NCBI GenBank assembly: GCA_964393845.1
Contig: CAYMUX010000006.1
Span: forward strand, 1-52,194
Origin: UBA6902 sp964393845
GTDB lineage: Bacteria > Nitrospirota > Thermodesulfovibrionia > UBA6902
Reading direction: 5' to 3'
Length of the DNA stretch: 52,194 nucleotides
In this document: positions 18,146 to 27,171 of the stretch, piece by piece
Numbering within the stretch: position 1 is the first letter of the stretch
Layout: the number at the start of each line of letters is the position of its first letter
Program-made: the position numbers and the translations under genes
Notes under the pieces: model-generated
Databases searched by the model: none
The model's input: only the letters and a program-made list of their open reading frames with translations
What the model was told of the DNA's origin: nothing

Positions 18146-18192
18146 GTAGGGGCACGGCGCGCCGTGCCCTACGGATTCCGGGTCAACCCCGG
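18146..18192. repeat. GTAGGGGC-type palindrome plus CCGGG inverted repeat
   Basis: Between mrdA and rodA. 18146-18172 is a near-perfect palindrome (GTAGGGGCACGGCGC mirrored by GCCGTGCCCTAC). 18178-18192 adds a second short stem (CCGGG/CCCGG, bounded by GATT and GATGACG). Both resemble REP-like dispersed units; related palindromes occur at 45080, 46205 and 46296. As RNA they would form a stable hairpin within the mre transcript, which could affect processing. No T-tract follows, so termination is unlikely. Confidence 0.75.
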
Positions 18193-18210
18193 GATGACGA
18201 AATTAAAAAT

Positions 18211-19332
18211 ATGATAGACCGCAGGATATTGAAAAGTTTTGATTGGTTTTTTTTGGCCGCAGCCGTTGTCCTTTCTATGATAGGGGTAATGACAATCTAC
18301 AGTGCAACAAGGCCTTTACTCGAGGCCCAGCAGCAGACTTTTTATCTGAAACAATTAAACTGGATAATCCTGAGTCTCGTTGTTTTTTTTCTGGCCGTGA
18401 GTATTGACTATAAATGGCTTATCAGTCTTGCATACCCGTTTTATATAAGTGGAGTTCTTCTTCTGATAATTGTCCTGGCGGCGGGAAGAAAGGGGATGGG
18501 GGCGCAGAGGTGGATTGACCTCGGTTTTTTATCATTTCAGCCTTCCGAATTTTTCAAGATTTTCGTTGTACTGGCTCTTGCGCGTTATCTTTCGCGCGTG
18601 GAGCATGGAGTAAGACTCGGGATAAAGAAATTGTCAAAAATTGTCGGCGTTTTTTTTATTTTCCCTGCAATCCTTATCCTGAAACAGCCTGATCTGGGGA
18701 CGATGCTGCTTATGCTGTTTATCTTTACAGCGATGGTATTAACATATGGGATTGAGAAGAAAATCATAATAGCGGCTGTCGTTATCGCGATCATCGCCCT
18801 CCCGTTTGCGGGTAAATATCTTTGGGGGGGGTTAAAGGATTACCAGAAAAACAGGATCATAGCATTTATAGATCCACAGGCGGACCCGCAGGGTGTCGGT
18901 TATCATATAACTCAATCAAAGGTCTCCATAGGGGCAGGCGGTTTTTTCGGCAAAGGATACACGAAAGGGACCCAGGGCCCGTACAGGTTTCTGCCGGAGC
19001 ACCATACTGATTTTATATTTTCAATCTTTGCTGAAGAATGGGGATTTGCCGGCAGCCTTGTTTTATTTATGCTCTATCTCTTTATTATATGGAGGGGTTT
19101 TGACACTGCCCGGAATGCGCGGGATTCCGACGGCTGCTTCCTTGCACTCGGGGTGACCTTCATGTTTTCTTTTTATATTTTTATAAATATCGGGATGACC
19201 CTTGGAATGGTGCCTGTCGTAGGTGTTCCGCTGCCTTTAATGAGTTACGGAGGGACGGCGCTGCTTTCGAATTTTCTTGCGCTGAGTATTATAGAGAATG
19301 TAAGGATACGGAGATTTGCTTCGTATTATTGA
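18211..19332 (+). CDS. rodA: Peptidoglycan glycosyltransferase RodA
   Basis: A 373-residue SEDS protein with about ten membrane segments. Motifs: GVMTIYSATRPL near the N-terminus, RKGMGAQRWIDLGFLSFQPSEFFKI, LKQPDLGTMLLM, GVGYHITQSKVSIGAGGFFGKG with EHHTDFIFSIFAEEWGF (catalytic Asp region), and VPVVGVPLPLMSYGGTALL at the C-terminus. It polymerises lipid II together with PBP2. The start at ATG 18211 gives the family length; an open frame extends upstream through the palindrome but has no family resemblance there. No strong Shine-Dalgarno is visible, perhaps because the repeat displaced it. Confidence 0.94.
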   Translation: MIDRRILKSFDWFFLAAAVVLSMIGVMTIYSATRPLLEAQQQTFYLKQLNWIILSLVVFFLAVSIDYKWLISLAYPFYISGVLLLIIVLAAGRKGMGAQRWIDLGFLSFQPSEFFKIFVVLALARYLSRVEHGVRLGIKKLSKIVGVFFIFPAILILKQPDLGTMLLMLFIFTAMVLTYGIEKKIIIAAVVIAIIALPFAGKYLWGGLKDYQKNRIIAFIDPQADPQGVGYHITQSKVSIGAGGFFGKGYTKGTQGPYRFLPEHHTDFIFSIFAEEWGFAGSLVLFMLYLFIIWRGFDTARNARDSDGCFLALGVTFMFSFYIFINIGMTLGMVPVVGVPLPLMSYGGTALLSNFLALSIIENVRIRRFASYY

Positions 19333-19504
19333 TTTATCGTCTTTTTTGAAAACCTTTAAAGATATTTCAAGCGCGGGGCGAGAGATTCCAGGACAAGCAC
19401 GGAATGACAAAGAGTCCTTCCCCCCCGAACTTAGGGGTTGCGTTGAAGGTTACAAAAGCCTTTAAGAAAGCTGTGTAATATCGTATAATCTATTTCCATA
19501 TAAA

Positions 19505-20278
19505 ATGCTTATTAAATTTATTGAATATATCGGCGCGGTCATAGAGCGACCTGTTCTGGGTCTCGGCAGGTTAATGCTTCTGTTATATTCCACTATAAAA
19601 GCAATGTTAAGGCCTCCTTTTGAAATAAGGAATATTGTGAGGCAGATGCTTGAAATAGGAGTCAACTCCATTCCTGTAGTTTTTATAACAGCCATATTTA
19701 CCGGGATGGTCCTTGCACTGCAGAGCTATACAGGATTCAAGCGGTTCGGCGCCGAGGGGTTAGTAGGGACTGTGGTTGCACTTTCAATGACAAGGGAGCT
19801 TGGTCCTGTGCTTGCGGCGCTTATTGTTACAGGGCGGGCCGGAGCTGCCATCGCAGCCGAGCTGGGAACAATGAGGGTCACAGAACAGATAGATGCCCTG
19901 GAGGTCATGGCCGCAAATCCTATAAAATACCTTGTCGTTCCGAGGTTCCTGTCAGGCATGATTATGCTTCCGGCCCTTACGGTCCTGACTGATATAGTGG
20001 GTATAATAGGCGGTTACATGGTCAGTGTCGTTATGCTTGGCGTTAATTCTAAATCTTATATGAGGGCTTCATGGGATTTTCTGGATGCACAGGATATTTA
20101 CAATGGTCTTATCAAGGCTTTTTTCTTCGGGGCCGCATTTACCCTCATCAGCTGTTATAAAGGATTTTATACAAAAGGCGGGGCCGAAGGTGTTGGAAGG
20201 GCAACGACGGGCGCTGTTGTTTATTCATCCATGACTATTCTTGTATCGGACTACTTTCTTTCAGTATGGTTATTTTAA
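19505..20278 (+). CDS. mlaE: MlaE-type permease of lipid ABC transporter
   Basis: A 257-residue polytopic protein with the MlaE/YrbE (DUF140) pattern: IRNIVRQMLEIGVNSIPVVFITAIFTGMVLALQSY, ALIVTGRAGAAIAAELGTMRVTEQIDALEVMAANPIKYLVVPR (the conserved EQIDAL loop that docks the ATPase) and KGGAEGVGRATTGAVV. It is the membrane subunit of the Mla phospholipid transporter. It is followed without gap by mlaF and mlaD. Upstream (19333-19504) is a 170-bp spacer with eroded repeat-like sequence that probably holds the promoter. Confidence 0.93.
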   Translation: MLIKFIEYIGAVIERPVLGLGRLMLLLYSTIKAMLRPPFEIRNIVRQMLEIGVNSIPVVFITAIFTGMVLALQSYTGFKRFGAEGLVGTVVALSMTRELGPVLAALIVTGRAGAAIAAELGTMRVTEQIDALEVMAANPIKYLVVPRFLSGMIMLPALTVLTDIVGIIGGYMVSVVMLGVNSKSYMRASWDFLDAQDIYNGLIKAFFFGAAFTLISCYKGFYTKGGAEGVGRATTGAVVYSSMTILVSDYFLSVWLF

Positions 20279-21037
20279 ATGATAGAGATAAGAGACATTC
20301 ATAAATCATTTAAAGATAATTATATACTTCGCGGAGTTAATCTCAAAGTGAAGAAGGGTGATAGTCTTGTTGTAATCGGAGGCAGCGGTTCAGGAAAGAG
20401 CGTTCTTTTAAAACATATCATCGGACTGCTGCAACCCGACAAGGGCACAGTGCTGGTGAATTCTACAGACCTGTCCGAGCTTGATGAGGATGGATTGAAT
20501 GAAATCAGAAAAAAGTTCGGCATGCTTTTTCAGTCAGCAGCTTTGTTTGATTCAATGACAGTATGGCAGAATGTAGGATTCGGTTTGCTGCGCCATACCC
20601 GTATGACCGATTCAGAGATTAAAGAAGTTTCCATACGGAAGCTCAATATGGTCGGGCTCACAGGTGTTGAAGATAAAATGCCGTCGGAAATGTCAGGCGG
20701 TATGCGTAAAAGGATCGGGCTTGCCAGGGCTATTGCCATGGAGCCGGAGATAATCCTTTATGACGAGCCTACAACAGGTCTTGATCCTATAATGGCCGAT
20801 GCCATAAATGATCTGATTATAAAAATGAGGGAAAGGCTTAATGTAACGTCTGTGACGATCACGCATGATATGAAAAGCGCTTATAAGATTGCAGATACAA
20901 TTGCCATGCTTTATAATGGTGTAATTATTGCCGAAGGTTCACCCGCCGAAATACAAAATAGTTCGGACCCTGTTGTCAGGCAGTTTGTTGAAGGCCGCGC
21001 AGAGGGCCCGATAATTTTAGAAGGAGTGGATAAGTGA
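20279..21037 (+). CDS. mlaF: MlaF-type ATPase of lipid ABC transporter
   Basis: A 252-residue ABC ATPase: Walker A GGSGSGKSVLLKH, Q-loop LFQSAALFDSMTVWQN, signature MSGGMRKRIGLARAI, Walker B IILYDEPTTGLDP and the switch His in TSVTITHDM. The LFD and GGM features are typical of MlaF. It begins directly after the mlaE stop and overlaps mlaD by GTGA. It powers movement of phospholipid between the membranes. There are no neighbouring mlaC or mlaB genes, so the system is the minimal E-F-D type. Confidence 0.95.
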   Translation: MIEIRDIHKSFKDNYILRGVNLKVKKGDSLVVIGGSGSGKSVLLKHIIGLLQPDKGTVLVNSTDLSELDEDGLNEIRKKFGMLFQSAALFDSMTVWQNVGFGLLRHTRMTDSEIKEVSIRKLNMVGLTGVEDKMPSEMSGGMRKRIGLARAIAMEPEIILYDEPTTGLDPIMADAINDLIIKMRERLNVTSVTITHDMKSAYKIADTIAMLYNGVIIAEGSPAEIQNSSDPVVRQFVEGRAEGPIILEGVDK

Positions 21038-22509
21038 AAAAGTCGTCTACAGAATTGAAAGTCGGGCTCTTTGCAATAATAGTCGTTATTTTTCTTACTT
21101 ATATGACTTTTAAAGTCGGCGGCCTGCCTCCTATATGGGAGAAAGGGTATAGACTCTACGTTGAATTTGACGATATAAGCGGCCTTGATGAACAATCACG
21201 GGTCAAGATAGCCGGAGTTGAAGCGGGTATAGTCGAAAAGATTGAGCTGATAAACGGAAGGGCGAAACTGACACTTTTAATGGACCCCGATATTAAGATA
21301 TACAAAAATGCAAAGGCATATATGAGAATGGCCGGGCTTTTAGGAGACAGATATCTTTCTCTGGAAACAGGGACCTCTAATGAACCGGCTCTTGGAAACG
21401 GTGATACGATAGCGGACAGTGTGCCTGCTATCGATGTCGGGATGCTTGCAAATCAACTTACATCAGCAGCCGTTTATTTAAAAGAATTAACCGGAAACAT
21501 TAATAGTATATTGGGTGAAACTCAGAGGGAAGAGATCAAAGACTCTATTCATAATTTAAAAATCATTACCGGGAATATAAAAGAGTTGTCAATAGAAAAT
21601 AAAGAGCCCTTGACCAGAACGATTGCGCAGCTTGAGAATTTTACAAAGTCGCTCAGTGAACAGGGGCCGGGGTTTATGGATGATATGAGAAAGCTGGCAA
21701 AGAACCTGGGAGACAAAGGCCCGGAACTCGTTGATAACCTGGATAAGGCGGCAAGGGAATTTAAAGATGTTATAGCAGAAAACAGAAAGACGTTCAAAGA
21801 GAGTATGGATAATATCAAGGACGTATCCAGGTCTGCAACTAATATTGCCAGGAAAATTGATGAGGGCGAGGGGACATTGGGGAAACTCATGAAGGATGAC
21901 TCTCTCTATAACTCTCTGACCAGCGTTTCAAAGCAGGCAGAAAAGTCATTTGACTTTGTCGGAAGGCTCAGGACATATCTGGATTTCCATACCGAGTATA
22001 ACACCGGAGAAAGTGAGTGGAAGGGATATTTTGATCTGACGCTGCGGCCGCAGGAAGACAAGTATTACATACTGGGAATCGTTACTGACCCCAGAGGGTC
22101 GGTAAAAACAACAGAGACAAAAATAAATGGTTTTGAAGTGACCGAGGAAGAAGTGGAAAGCAAAGTAGAATTTACGGCGCAATTTGCAAAAAAATTTCAA
22201 GACCTGGCTTTGAGGATCGGATTGATGGAAAACACTTTCGGTGTTGGAGCGGATTATTTTTTTGACAGCGAAAAAGGCAGAATAAAGTTTGATATGTGGG
22301 ACCTCAGCTCCAGGGAAGCGGAGTCAAAGAGGGCACATGCAAGGATAGGGGTCGATTACAGGTTTTTTAAATTCTTTTTTGTAAGCAGCGGTGTCGACAA
22401 TCTGATTAATTCCAATCGCAGGGGAGTATTCTTCGGCGGCGGGATAAAATTTGAGGACGAAGACCTTAAATACCTCTTTGGGAGCACGCCTAATATATCA
22501 ATGAAATGA
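21034..22509 (+). CDS. mlaD: MCE/MlaD-domain protein with long C-terminal beta-rich domain
   Basis: A 491-residue protein, much longer than classical MlaD (about 180). An N-terminal membrane anchor (about 8-28) is followed by an MCE domain (about 38-115, LYVEFDDISGLDEQSRVKIAGVEAGIVEKIEL). A long helical/coiled segment (about 150-300; repeats such as NLGDKGPELVDNLDKAAREFKDV) then leads to a C-terminal part of about 180 residues (from about 310) with alternating beta strands (EYNTGESEWKGYFDLTLRP, KYYILGIVTDP, GVDYRFFKFFFVSSGVDN, GVFFGGGIKFED). This tail resembles part of an outer-membrane beta barrel. The protein may itself bridge the periplasm, replacing MlaC/MlaA. GTG start coupled to mlaF. 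Confidence 0.85.
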   Translation: MKKSSTELKVGLFAIIVVIFLTYMTFKVGGLPPIWEKGYRLYVEFDDISGLDEQSRVKIAGVEAGIVEKIELINGRAKLTLLMDPDIKIYKNAKAYMRMAGLLGDRYLSLETGTSNEPALGNGDTIADSVPAIDVGMLANQLTSAAVYLKELTGNINSILGETQREEIKDSIHNLKIITGNIKELSIENKEPLTRTIAQLENFTKSLSEQGPGFMDDMRKLAKNLGDKGPELVDNLDKAAREFKDVIAENRKTFKESMDNIKDVSRSATNIARKIDEGEGTLGKLMKDDSLYNSLTSVSKQAEKSFDFVGRLRTYLDFHTEYNTGESEWKGYFDLTLRPQEDKYYILGIVTDPRGSVKTTETKINGFEVTEEEVESKVEFTAQFAKKFQDLALRIGLMENTFGVGADYFFDSEKGRIKFDMWDLSSREAESKRAHARIGVDYRFFKFFFVSSGVDNLINSNRRGVFFGGGIKFEDEDLKYLFGSTPNISMK

Positions 22510-22539
22510 CACTGCGAAATTTATGGAGATATATACTGA

Positions 22540-24363
22540 ATGAGAGATAAGATGAAAATATATTTATTATTAACGGCTGTTATTTTAATGCTTGTGAACG
22601 GGTGTTCACTCAAGAAAGTCACTCAAGATGATAATGCCGTAGATTTGGAACCCCCGGTCAGCACGAAAACACCGGACGATATTTCCAATAAAGTATTTGA
22701 GGCAAGGGATATGGTCCTTGATTATTTCAAACCTCTAAACGGCGTCATAGAAAATATTGAAAACAGAGTCGTCAAGGTCAGGCTTGAAAAAGCGCATGTT
22801 AAACAGGGCATGAGGCTTTCTGTCTTCAGAGAAAGTAAACCCTTTTATCACCCTGTAACCAATGAGCTGATCGGCAATGCAGAAGATTTTGCCGGCAGAA
22901 TTGAGGTGATAGAGGAGAATGCAGATGATGGATTGTACCTCTGTAATATAATCAATGGCGACATAAAAGAAGGTGACAAAGTAAGGATCAGCTCTTCAAG
23001 GATAAAGCTTGCTTTTTTTCAGGACAGGTCAACTAACTGGTCTGTATCGGAGTCTTTTAATGGAGCTTTAAAAGATTCCGGCCGCTTTGATATTGTTGAA
23101 TCATATACGCCGGACTATAAACCTGAGACTTTATCAAAATCCGCACGGGGTCTTGGCGCAGAGGCTGTCCTGATGTTCTCAACACCTGAAAAAGACGGGA
23201 AGAGAATGTTGAATGTAAAATTATACTGGGTCGAAGATGCGAAACTATTTGGAGAGTTAGAAGAAATAAGTCAGAATGCCGCGGAAATGAAGGTACCTGA
23301 TGAGGAATTTATTTCCAGGACTTTTGAGGATGTGAAGCCGTGGCAGAGGTTCCAGCTTCCGGGAGGACGGTTGATTGCGATGGGAGATGTTGACGGCAAC
23401 GGCACAGATGAGTTTGTGGCCAGTGACGGGAGAAGTATCAGGATTTATGCCGTAAAAGAGGAATTGCAGGAAATATGGAAGATTAAGGCGGAAGGCGGGG
23501 GCGCCCACCTTTCTTTGGATATACTCGATTTAAACAATAATGGAAGGGCGGAAATATTTGTAACATCCGTAGTGAACCCCGGCACGATAAATACGGGTGA
23601 CGGCGAGATTTTTTCAGATGACATTAAAGTAAGTTCATTTGTGATCGAATACGACCCCTCCGGAGGATATAAGAGGATTGATGACAATATATCATTTTTT
23701 CTGAGGGTCATCGGGAAAACCTTACTGATGCAGCGCGCCAGCAGAGATGCCATATTCAGCGGCCCTGTATATAATGGAGTGTGGAAAGATATGCATTACA
23801 AACCTGATGAACCGCTTGGACTTCCTGACAAAGCGAACATTTACGGGTTCACTTATGTTGACTGGAAGAATGAGGGCCGGTTTGAATTTATGACCTTTGA
23901 TGACCTTGGTTATTTATATCTTTATGATGTAGAAGGGCATTTAAAATGGAGAAGCGATGACTCATACGGGCCCTTTACACTGACATTTGAAAACAGGACG
24001 CGTTCAATAGGGAACCCTAAAGTGAAGTGGTCGGTAAGAAGCAGGCTTGCAATTATAAAAACAGAGCGCGGGCAGGAGGTTGTTGCAATCAAGAGAAAAC
24101 CGCTGCTGAAAGGAATGCCGGGGTTTGGAGCTAATGAAGCCGATGTTTATTCATTATCGTGGGATGACGGCGTTATGAATGAAAAACTGGTCCTTGGTGA
24201 AGTGCCGGGCGCCATAACCGATTCCTGGATACAGGGAAGAGAATTATTTCTTGTTGCCAGGGGAGACTTCAATACGTTAATAAGTAATGTGATTGAGGGA
24301 GAATTTTCAATCAGCAGCATTCTTTACCATTACAATTTTGCCCCATTGGAGACTAACCGGTAG
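22540..24363 (+). CDS. Large lipoprotein with FlgT-like and FG-GAP/VCBS-like regions
   Basis: A 607-residue lipoprotein: signal peptide with lipobox LMLVNGC (Cys about residue 22). Residues about 65-155 resemble a FlgT C-terminal-like beta domain (NRVVKVRLEKAHVKQGMRLSVF, INGDIKEGDKVRIS). Residues about 155-240 resemble a CsgG/TolB-type alpha-beta domain (KLAFFQDRSTNW, LGAEAVLMFSTPEKDGKRMLNVKLYW). The C-terminal half has FG-GAP-like calcium-loop motifs (MGDVDGNGTDEFVASDG, LDLNNNGRAEIFVTS), suggesting a beta-propeller. It lies 30 nt after mlaD and so is probably part of the same transport operon, an envelope component of unknown exact role. Confidence 0.75.
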   Translation: MRDKMKIYLLLTAVILMLVNGCSLKKVTQDDNAVDLEPPVSTKTPDDISNKVFEARDMVLDYFKPLNGVIENIENRVVKVRLEKAHVKQGMRLSVFRESKPFYHPVTNELIGNAEDFAGRIEVIEENADDGLYLCNIINGDIKEGDKVRISSSRIKLAFFQDRSTNWSVSESFNGALKDSGRFDIVESYTPDYKPETLSKSARGLGAEAVLMFSTPEKDGKRMLNVKLYWVEDAKLFGELEEISQNAAEMKVPDEEFISRTFEDVKPWQRFQLPGGRLIAMGDVDGNGTDEFVASDGRSIRIYAVKEELQEIWKIKAEGGGAHLSLDILDLNNNGRAEIFVTSVVNPGTINTGDGEIFSDDIKVSSFVIEYDPSGGYKRIDDNISFFLRVIGKTLLMQRASRDAIFSGPVYNGVWKDMHYKPDEPLGLPDKANIYGFTYVDWKNEGRFEFMTFDDLGYLYLYDVEGHLKWRSDDSYGPFTLTFENRTRSIGNPKVKWSVRSRLAIIKTERGQEVVAIKRKPLLKGMPGFGANEADVYSLSWDDGVMNEKLVLGEVPGAITDSWIQGRELFLVARGDFNTLISNVIEGEFSISSILYHYNFAPLETNR

Positions 24364-24406
24364 ATGATGTTTCTTGCGGTCAGTTTCTATCAGGTGCTGG
24401 AGGGAA

Positions 24407-25102
24407 ATGAAGCTTAGACACGTAGCGTTAATTATGGATGGAAACGGCCGCTGGGCCAAACTCAGGGGGCTTCCGCGGATTGAGGGGCACAGAAACGGTG
24501 TCAAAAGGGTAAACGAAATTATAGACACAGCTATTGACCAGCGACTTAAGGCCGTTACCTTTTATACATTTTCAATGGAGAACTGGCAGAGGCCTAAGGC
24601 AGAGATAAATGCCCTTATGCGTCTGCTGAAGAACTTCATTAAAAGCGAAATGCAGCGGCTGCATAAAAACAATATTATCTTCAGGGCTGTCGGTGACATT
24701 AAAAGACTCCCTTCCGGAGTTCAGAGTGTACTGAGGGAATTTGAAGATCTTACGAAGCACAATACAGGCCTGATTGTTTCAAGCGCCCTGAGTTACGGGT
24801 CGAGGGCGGAAATAGTAAATGCCCTGAAAAAGATTGTAGAAATGGGCGTCAGGGCTGAAGATATAAATGAAGAGCTATTAGAATCCTGTCTTTATACGGC
24901 CGGCATCCCCGATCCCGACCTGATAATACGCACAAGCGGAGAGATGCGGCTCAGCAATTTTCTTCTCTGGCAGGCTGCATATGCCGAGTTCTATTTTACG
25001 GATATTCACTGGCCGGATTTCGGCAGGGATGAATTTATTGCGGCTATACGTGAATATAATGGCAGGGAGAGGAGATTCGGGGCTTTGCTTGCAAAGGACT
25101 GA
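24407..25102 (+). CDS. uppS: Undecaprenyl diphosphate synthase (cis-prenyltransferase)
   Basis: A 231-residue enzyme. Motifs: HVALIMDGNGRWAK (FPP-binding, catalytic Asp), GHRNGVKRVNEII, TFYTFSMENWQRPKAEI, and the C-terminal DLIIRTSGEMRLSNFLLWQ with AEFYFTDIHWPDF. It makes the C55 lipid carrier for cell-wall and polysaccharide synthesis. The start at ATG 24407 is preferred because GGAGGG precedes it and homology begins there; the open frame extends 11 codons further upstream. Heads the uppS-cdsA-dxr-rseP cluster common in many bacteria. Confidence 0.96.
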   Translation: MKLRHVALIMDGNGRWAKLRGLPRIEGHRNGVKRVNEIIDTAIDQRLKAVTFYTFSMENWQRPKAEINALMRLLKNFIKSEMQRLHKNNIIFRAVGDIKRLPSGVQSVLREFEDLTKHNTGLIVSSALSYGSRAEIVNALKKIVEMGVRAEDINEELLESCLYTAGIPDPDLIIRTSGEMRLSNFLLWQAAYAEFYFTDIHWPDFGRDEFIAAIREYNGRERRFGALLAKD

Positions 25103-25179
25103 AAAATCAGCCGCTGATTAACACAAATACTCCGGCATTCAGGTCATTTTAAATCAGTCAAAGTCTTCGATTATTATTT

Positions 25180-26001
25180 ATGAACAAGATGCAAAATAAA
25201 AAAAATAAAAGCTCGGTAGTGAAAAGACATATTGTAGCAGCGCTTGTTCTGCCGTTTCTTATTGCATATATATATTATTTACCTGCTTCACCATATTTCC
25301 TGGCCTTGCTTATTCTTGCCGGCATGATTGCAATGTGGGAATTTTATTCAATGTACAAGGTCCCGGCAAGGCTCTATGTCCCCGGGGTCTTGATAGGGGG
25401 GGTGTTTTTTTATCTGTTGTGCCTTTATCCTTCATTCGTTATGGAAGGTATTTTTATCAGCCTTTTTCTTTTGTTATTGTTAAGGCTCTTTTCAGAAGCG
25501 ACACCTTCGGGCAGTATGTCGGTAATAGGCCCTCTCAGCGCCGGATTATTTTATGTGGCCGGATTTTTGAGTTTCCAGTGGTTCTTGAGAACGGGAGCCC
25601 TGGGCAAGGAATATATATTTTTCCTTTATACATCGGTATGGCTTGCGGACGGAGGGGCCTTTTATATCGGGACATATATGGGCAAAAATAAACTGTATCC
25701 TTCGATCAGCCCCAATAAAACATGGGAAGGCGCATTTGGAAGTGTGCTTGGAGGCGCTCTGGGTGCGGTAATTATTAAGACTATTTTCAACATGCCTGTT
25801 TCATTTACCAGCGCTGCGGCAATCGGCGCTGTGATAGGAGTATCAACGCTGTTAGGTGATTTAATTGAGTCTATGTTTAAAAGGGATGCGGGCGTTAAAG
25901 ACTCGAGTGTATTTATTCCGGGACACGGCGGGGTGCTTGACAAGCTTGACGGTATGCTTGTTGCCGGGCCCGTTCTTTATATTATTGTGAGGTACTTTTG
26001 A
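25180..26001 (+). CDS. cdsA: Phosphatidate cytidylyltransferase
   Basis: A 273-residue membrane enzyme with about seven hydrophobic segments and the CDP-alcohol signature in its C-terminal third: ISPNKTWEGAFGSVLGG, LLGDLIESMFKRDAGVKDSS and PGHGGVLDKLDGML (metal-binding acidic residues). It makes CDP-diacylglycerol from phosphatidic acid and CTP in the inner membrane. Its stop overlaps the TTG start of dxr (TTGA). The length is usual. Confidence 0.95.
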   Translation: MNKMQNKKNKSSVVKRHIVAALVLPFLIAYIYYLPASPYFLALLILAGMIAMWEFYSMYKVPARLYVPGVLIGGVFFYLLCLYPSFVMEGIFISLFLLLLLRLFSEATPSGSMSVIGPLSAGLFYVAGFLSFQWFLRTGALGKEYIFFLYTSVWLADGGAFYIGTYMGKNKLYPSISPNKTWEGAFGSVLGGALGAVIIKTIFNMPVSFTSAAAIGAVIGVSTLLGDLIESMFKRDAGVKDSSVFIPGHGGVLDKLDGMLVAGPVLYIIVRYF

Positions 26002-27164
26002 AAAATCTTGCGATATTAGGCTCTACAGGCTCTATAGGTAAAAATACCCTTGAGGTAATATCCAGTCACCGGGATAAGTTTAAGGTAACTGCCCTGGCTG
26101 CAAGGAACAATGTCCGGATACTCGAGGAACAGATCAGAGAGTTTAAGCCCGAAGTGGTGGCGGTGTTTGATAAAGAAGCGGCTGAGGACCTTAAGAAAAT
26201 GAATCTTCCTGTAGAAATACTGGAAGGAGAACAGGGGATGATTGATGTTGCAACCTTTGACGGGGTAGACATGGTGGTATCTGCCATTGTAGGTTCCCCC
26301 GGACTGGTCCCGACAGTTGAGGCCATAAAGGCAGGGAAAGACATAGCGCTTGCGACAAAGGAAGCGCTGGTAATGGCAGGGCATATAGTTATGTCTGAAG
26401 CATCGAAAAGAGGTGTCAGCATAATCCCTGTGGACAGCGAACACAGCGCTGTTTTCCAGTGTCTGGAAGGCAGGGACATGGGGGAAGTTGAAAAAATCGT
26501 ATTAACGGCATCAGGGGGGCCTTTTCTGAAGAAGAGTGTACAGGAGCTCATAAATGTTACACCCGCTGAAGCGTTAAATCATCCAAACTGGAATATGGGG
26601 AAAAAAATTTCGATAGATTCGGCCACGTTAATGAACAAGGGGCTTGAAGTTATAGAGGCCTGCTGGCTTTTTAACATTCCGGTTGAAAAGATTGGTGTAA
26701 TCCTTCATCCACAGAGTATAATTCATTCAATGGTCAGGTTTATAGACGGCAGTGTAATTGCGCAAATGTCGGTGCCGGACATGAAGGGGCCTATCAGCTA
26801 TGCCCTGTCATATCCGAAGCGGTTCGGCAATGTCCTGCCGCCGCTCAACCTGGCGAAAATAAAAGAGCTGACATTTGAGGAGCCTGACGTAAATAAATAT
26901 CCCGCTCTTGCTTTGACATATGATGCCCTCAATGCAGGCGGGACTATGCCCTGTGTGATGAATGCGGCTAATGAAATTGCCGTGGAGGCATTTCTCAACG
27001 AAAAGATTTCGTTTACGGAAATTTCCCGTGTGGTATCAGATACTATGGCAGAGCACAAGGTCTTGAAGGGAGAGACCATCGAGGAAGTAATAAGCGCCTC
27101 GGAGTGGGCAAAGCAAAAGGCAGAAGATATTGTAAATAATAGAAATAAAAAAAGGACGGAGTAA
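25998..27164 (+). CDS. dxr: 1-deoxy-D-xylulose-5-phosphate reductoisomerase
   Basis: A 388-residue enzyme with the NADPH-binding GSTGSIGKNTLEVI at the N-terminus, LATKEALVMAG, the metal/substrate motif PVDSEHSAVFQCLEG, LTASGGPFL and the flexible-loop region NHPNWNMGKKISIDSATLMNKGLEVIEA. It carries out the committed MEP-pathway step, supplying isoprenoid precursors for UppS encoded upstream. TTG start overlapping the cdsA stop, with GAGG upstream. No anomalies. Confidence 0.96.
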   Translation: MKNLAILGSTGSIGKNTLEVISSHRDKFKVTALAARNNVRILEEQIREFKPEVVAVFDKEAAEDLKKMNLPVEILEGEQGMIDVATFDGVDMVVSAIVGSPGLVPTVEAIKAGKDIALATKEALVMAGHIVMSEASKRGVSIIPVDSEHSAVFQCLEGRDMGEVEKIVLTASGGPFLKKSVQELINVTPAEALNHPNWNMGKKISIDSATLMNKGLEVIEACWLFNIPVEKIGVILHPQSIIHSMVRFIDGSVIAQMSVPDMKGPISYALSYPKRFGNVLPPLNLAKIKELTFEEPDVNKYPALALTYDALNAGGTMPCVMNAANEIAVEAFLNEKISFTEISRVVSDTMAEHKVLKGETIEEVISASEWAKQKAEDIVNNRNKKRTE

Positions 27165-27171
27165 ATAAAAT

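Noticed and set aside
18022..18210. N-terminal extension of RodA
   Set aside because: The extra 63 residues come from the antisense-like reading of the mrdA end and a palindromic repeat; RodA homology starts at 18211.
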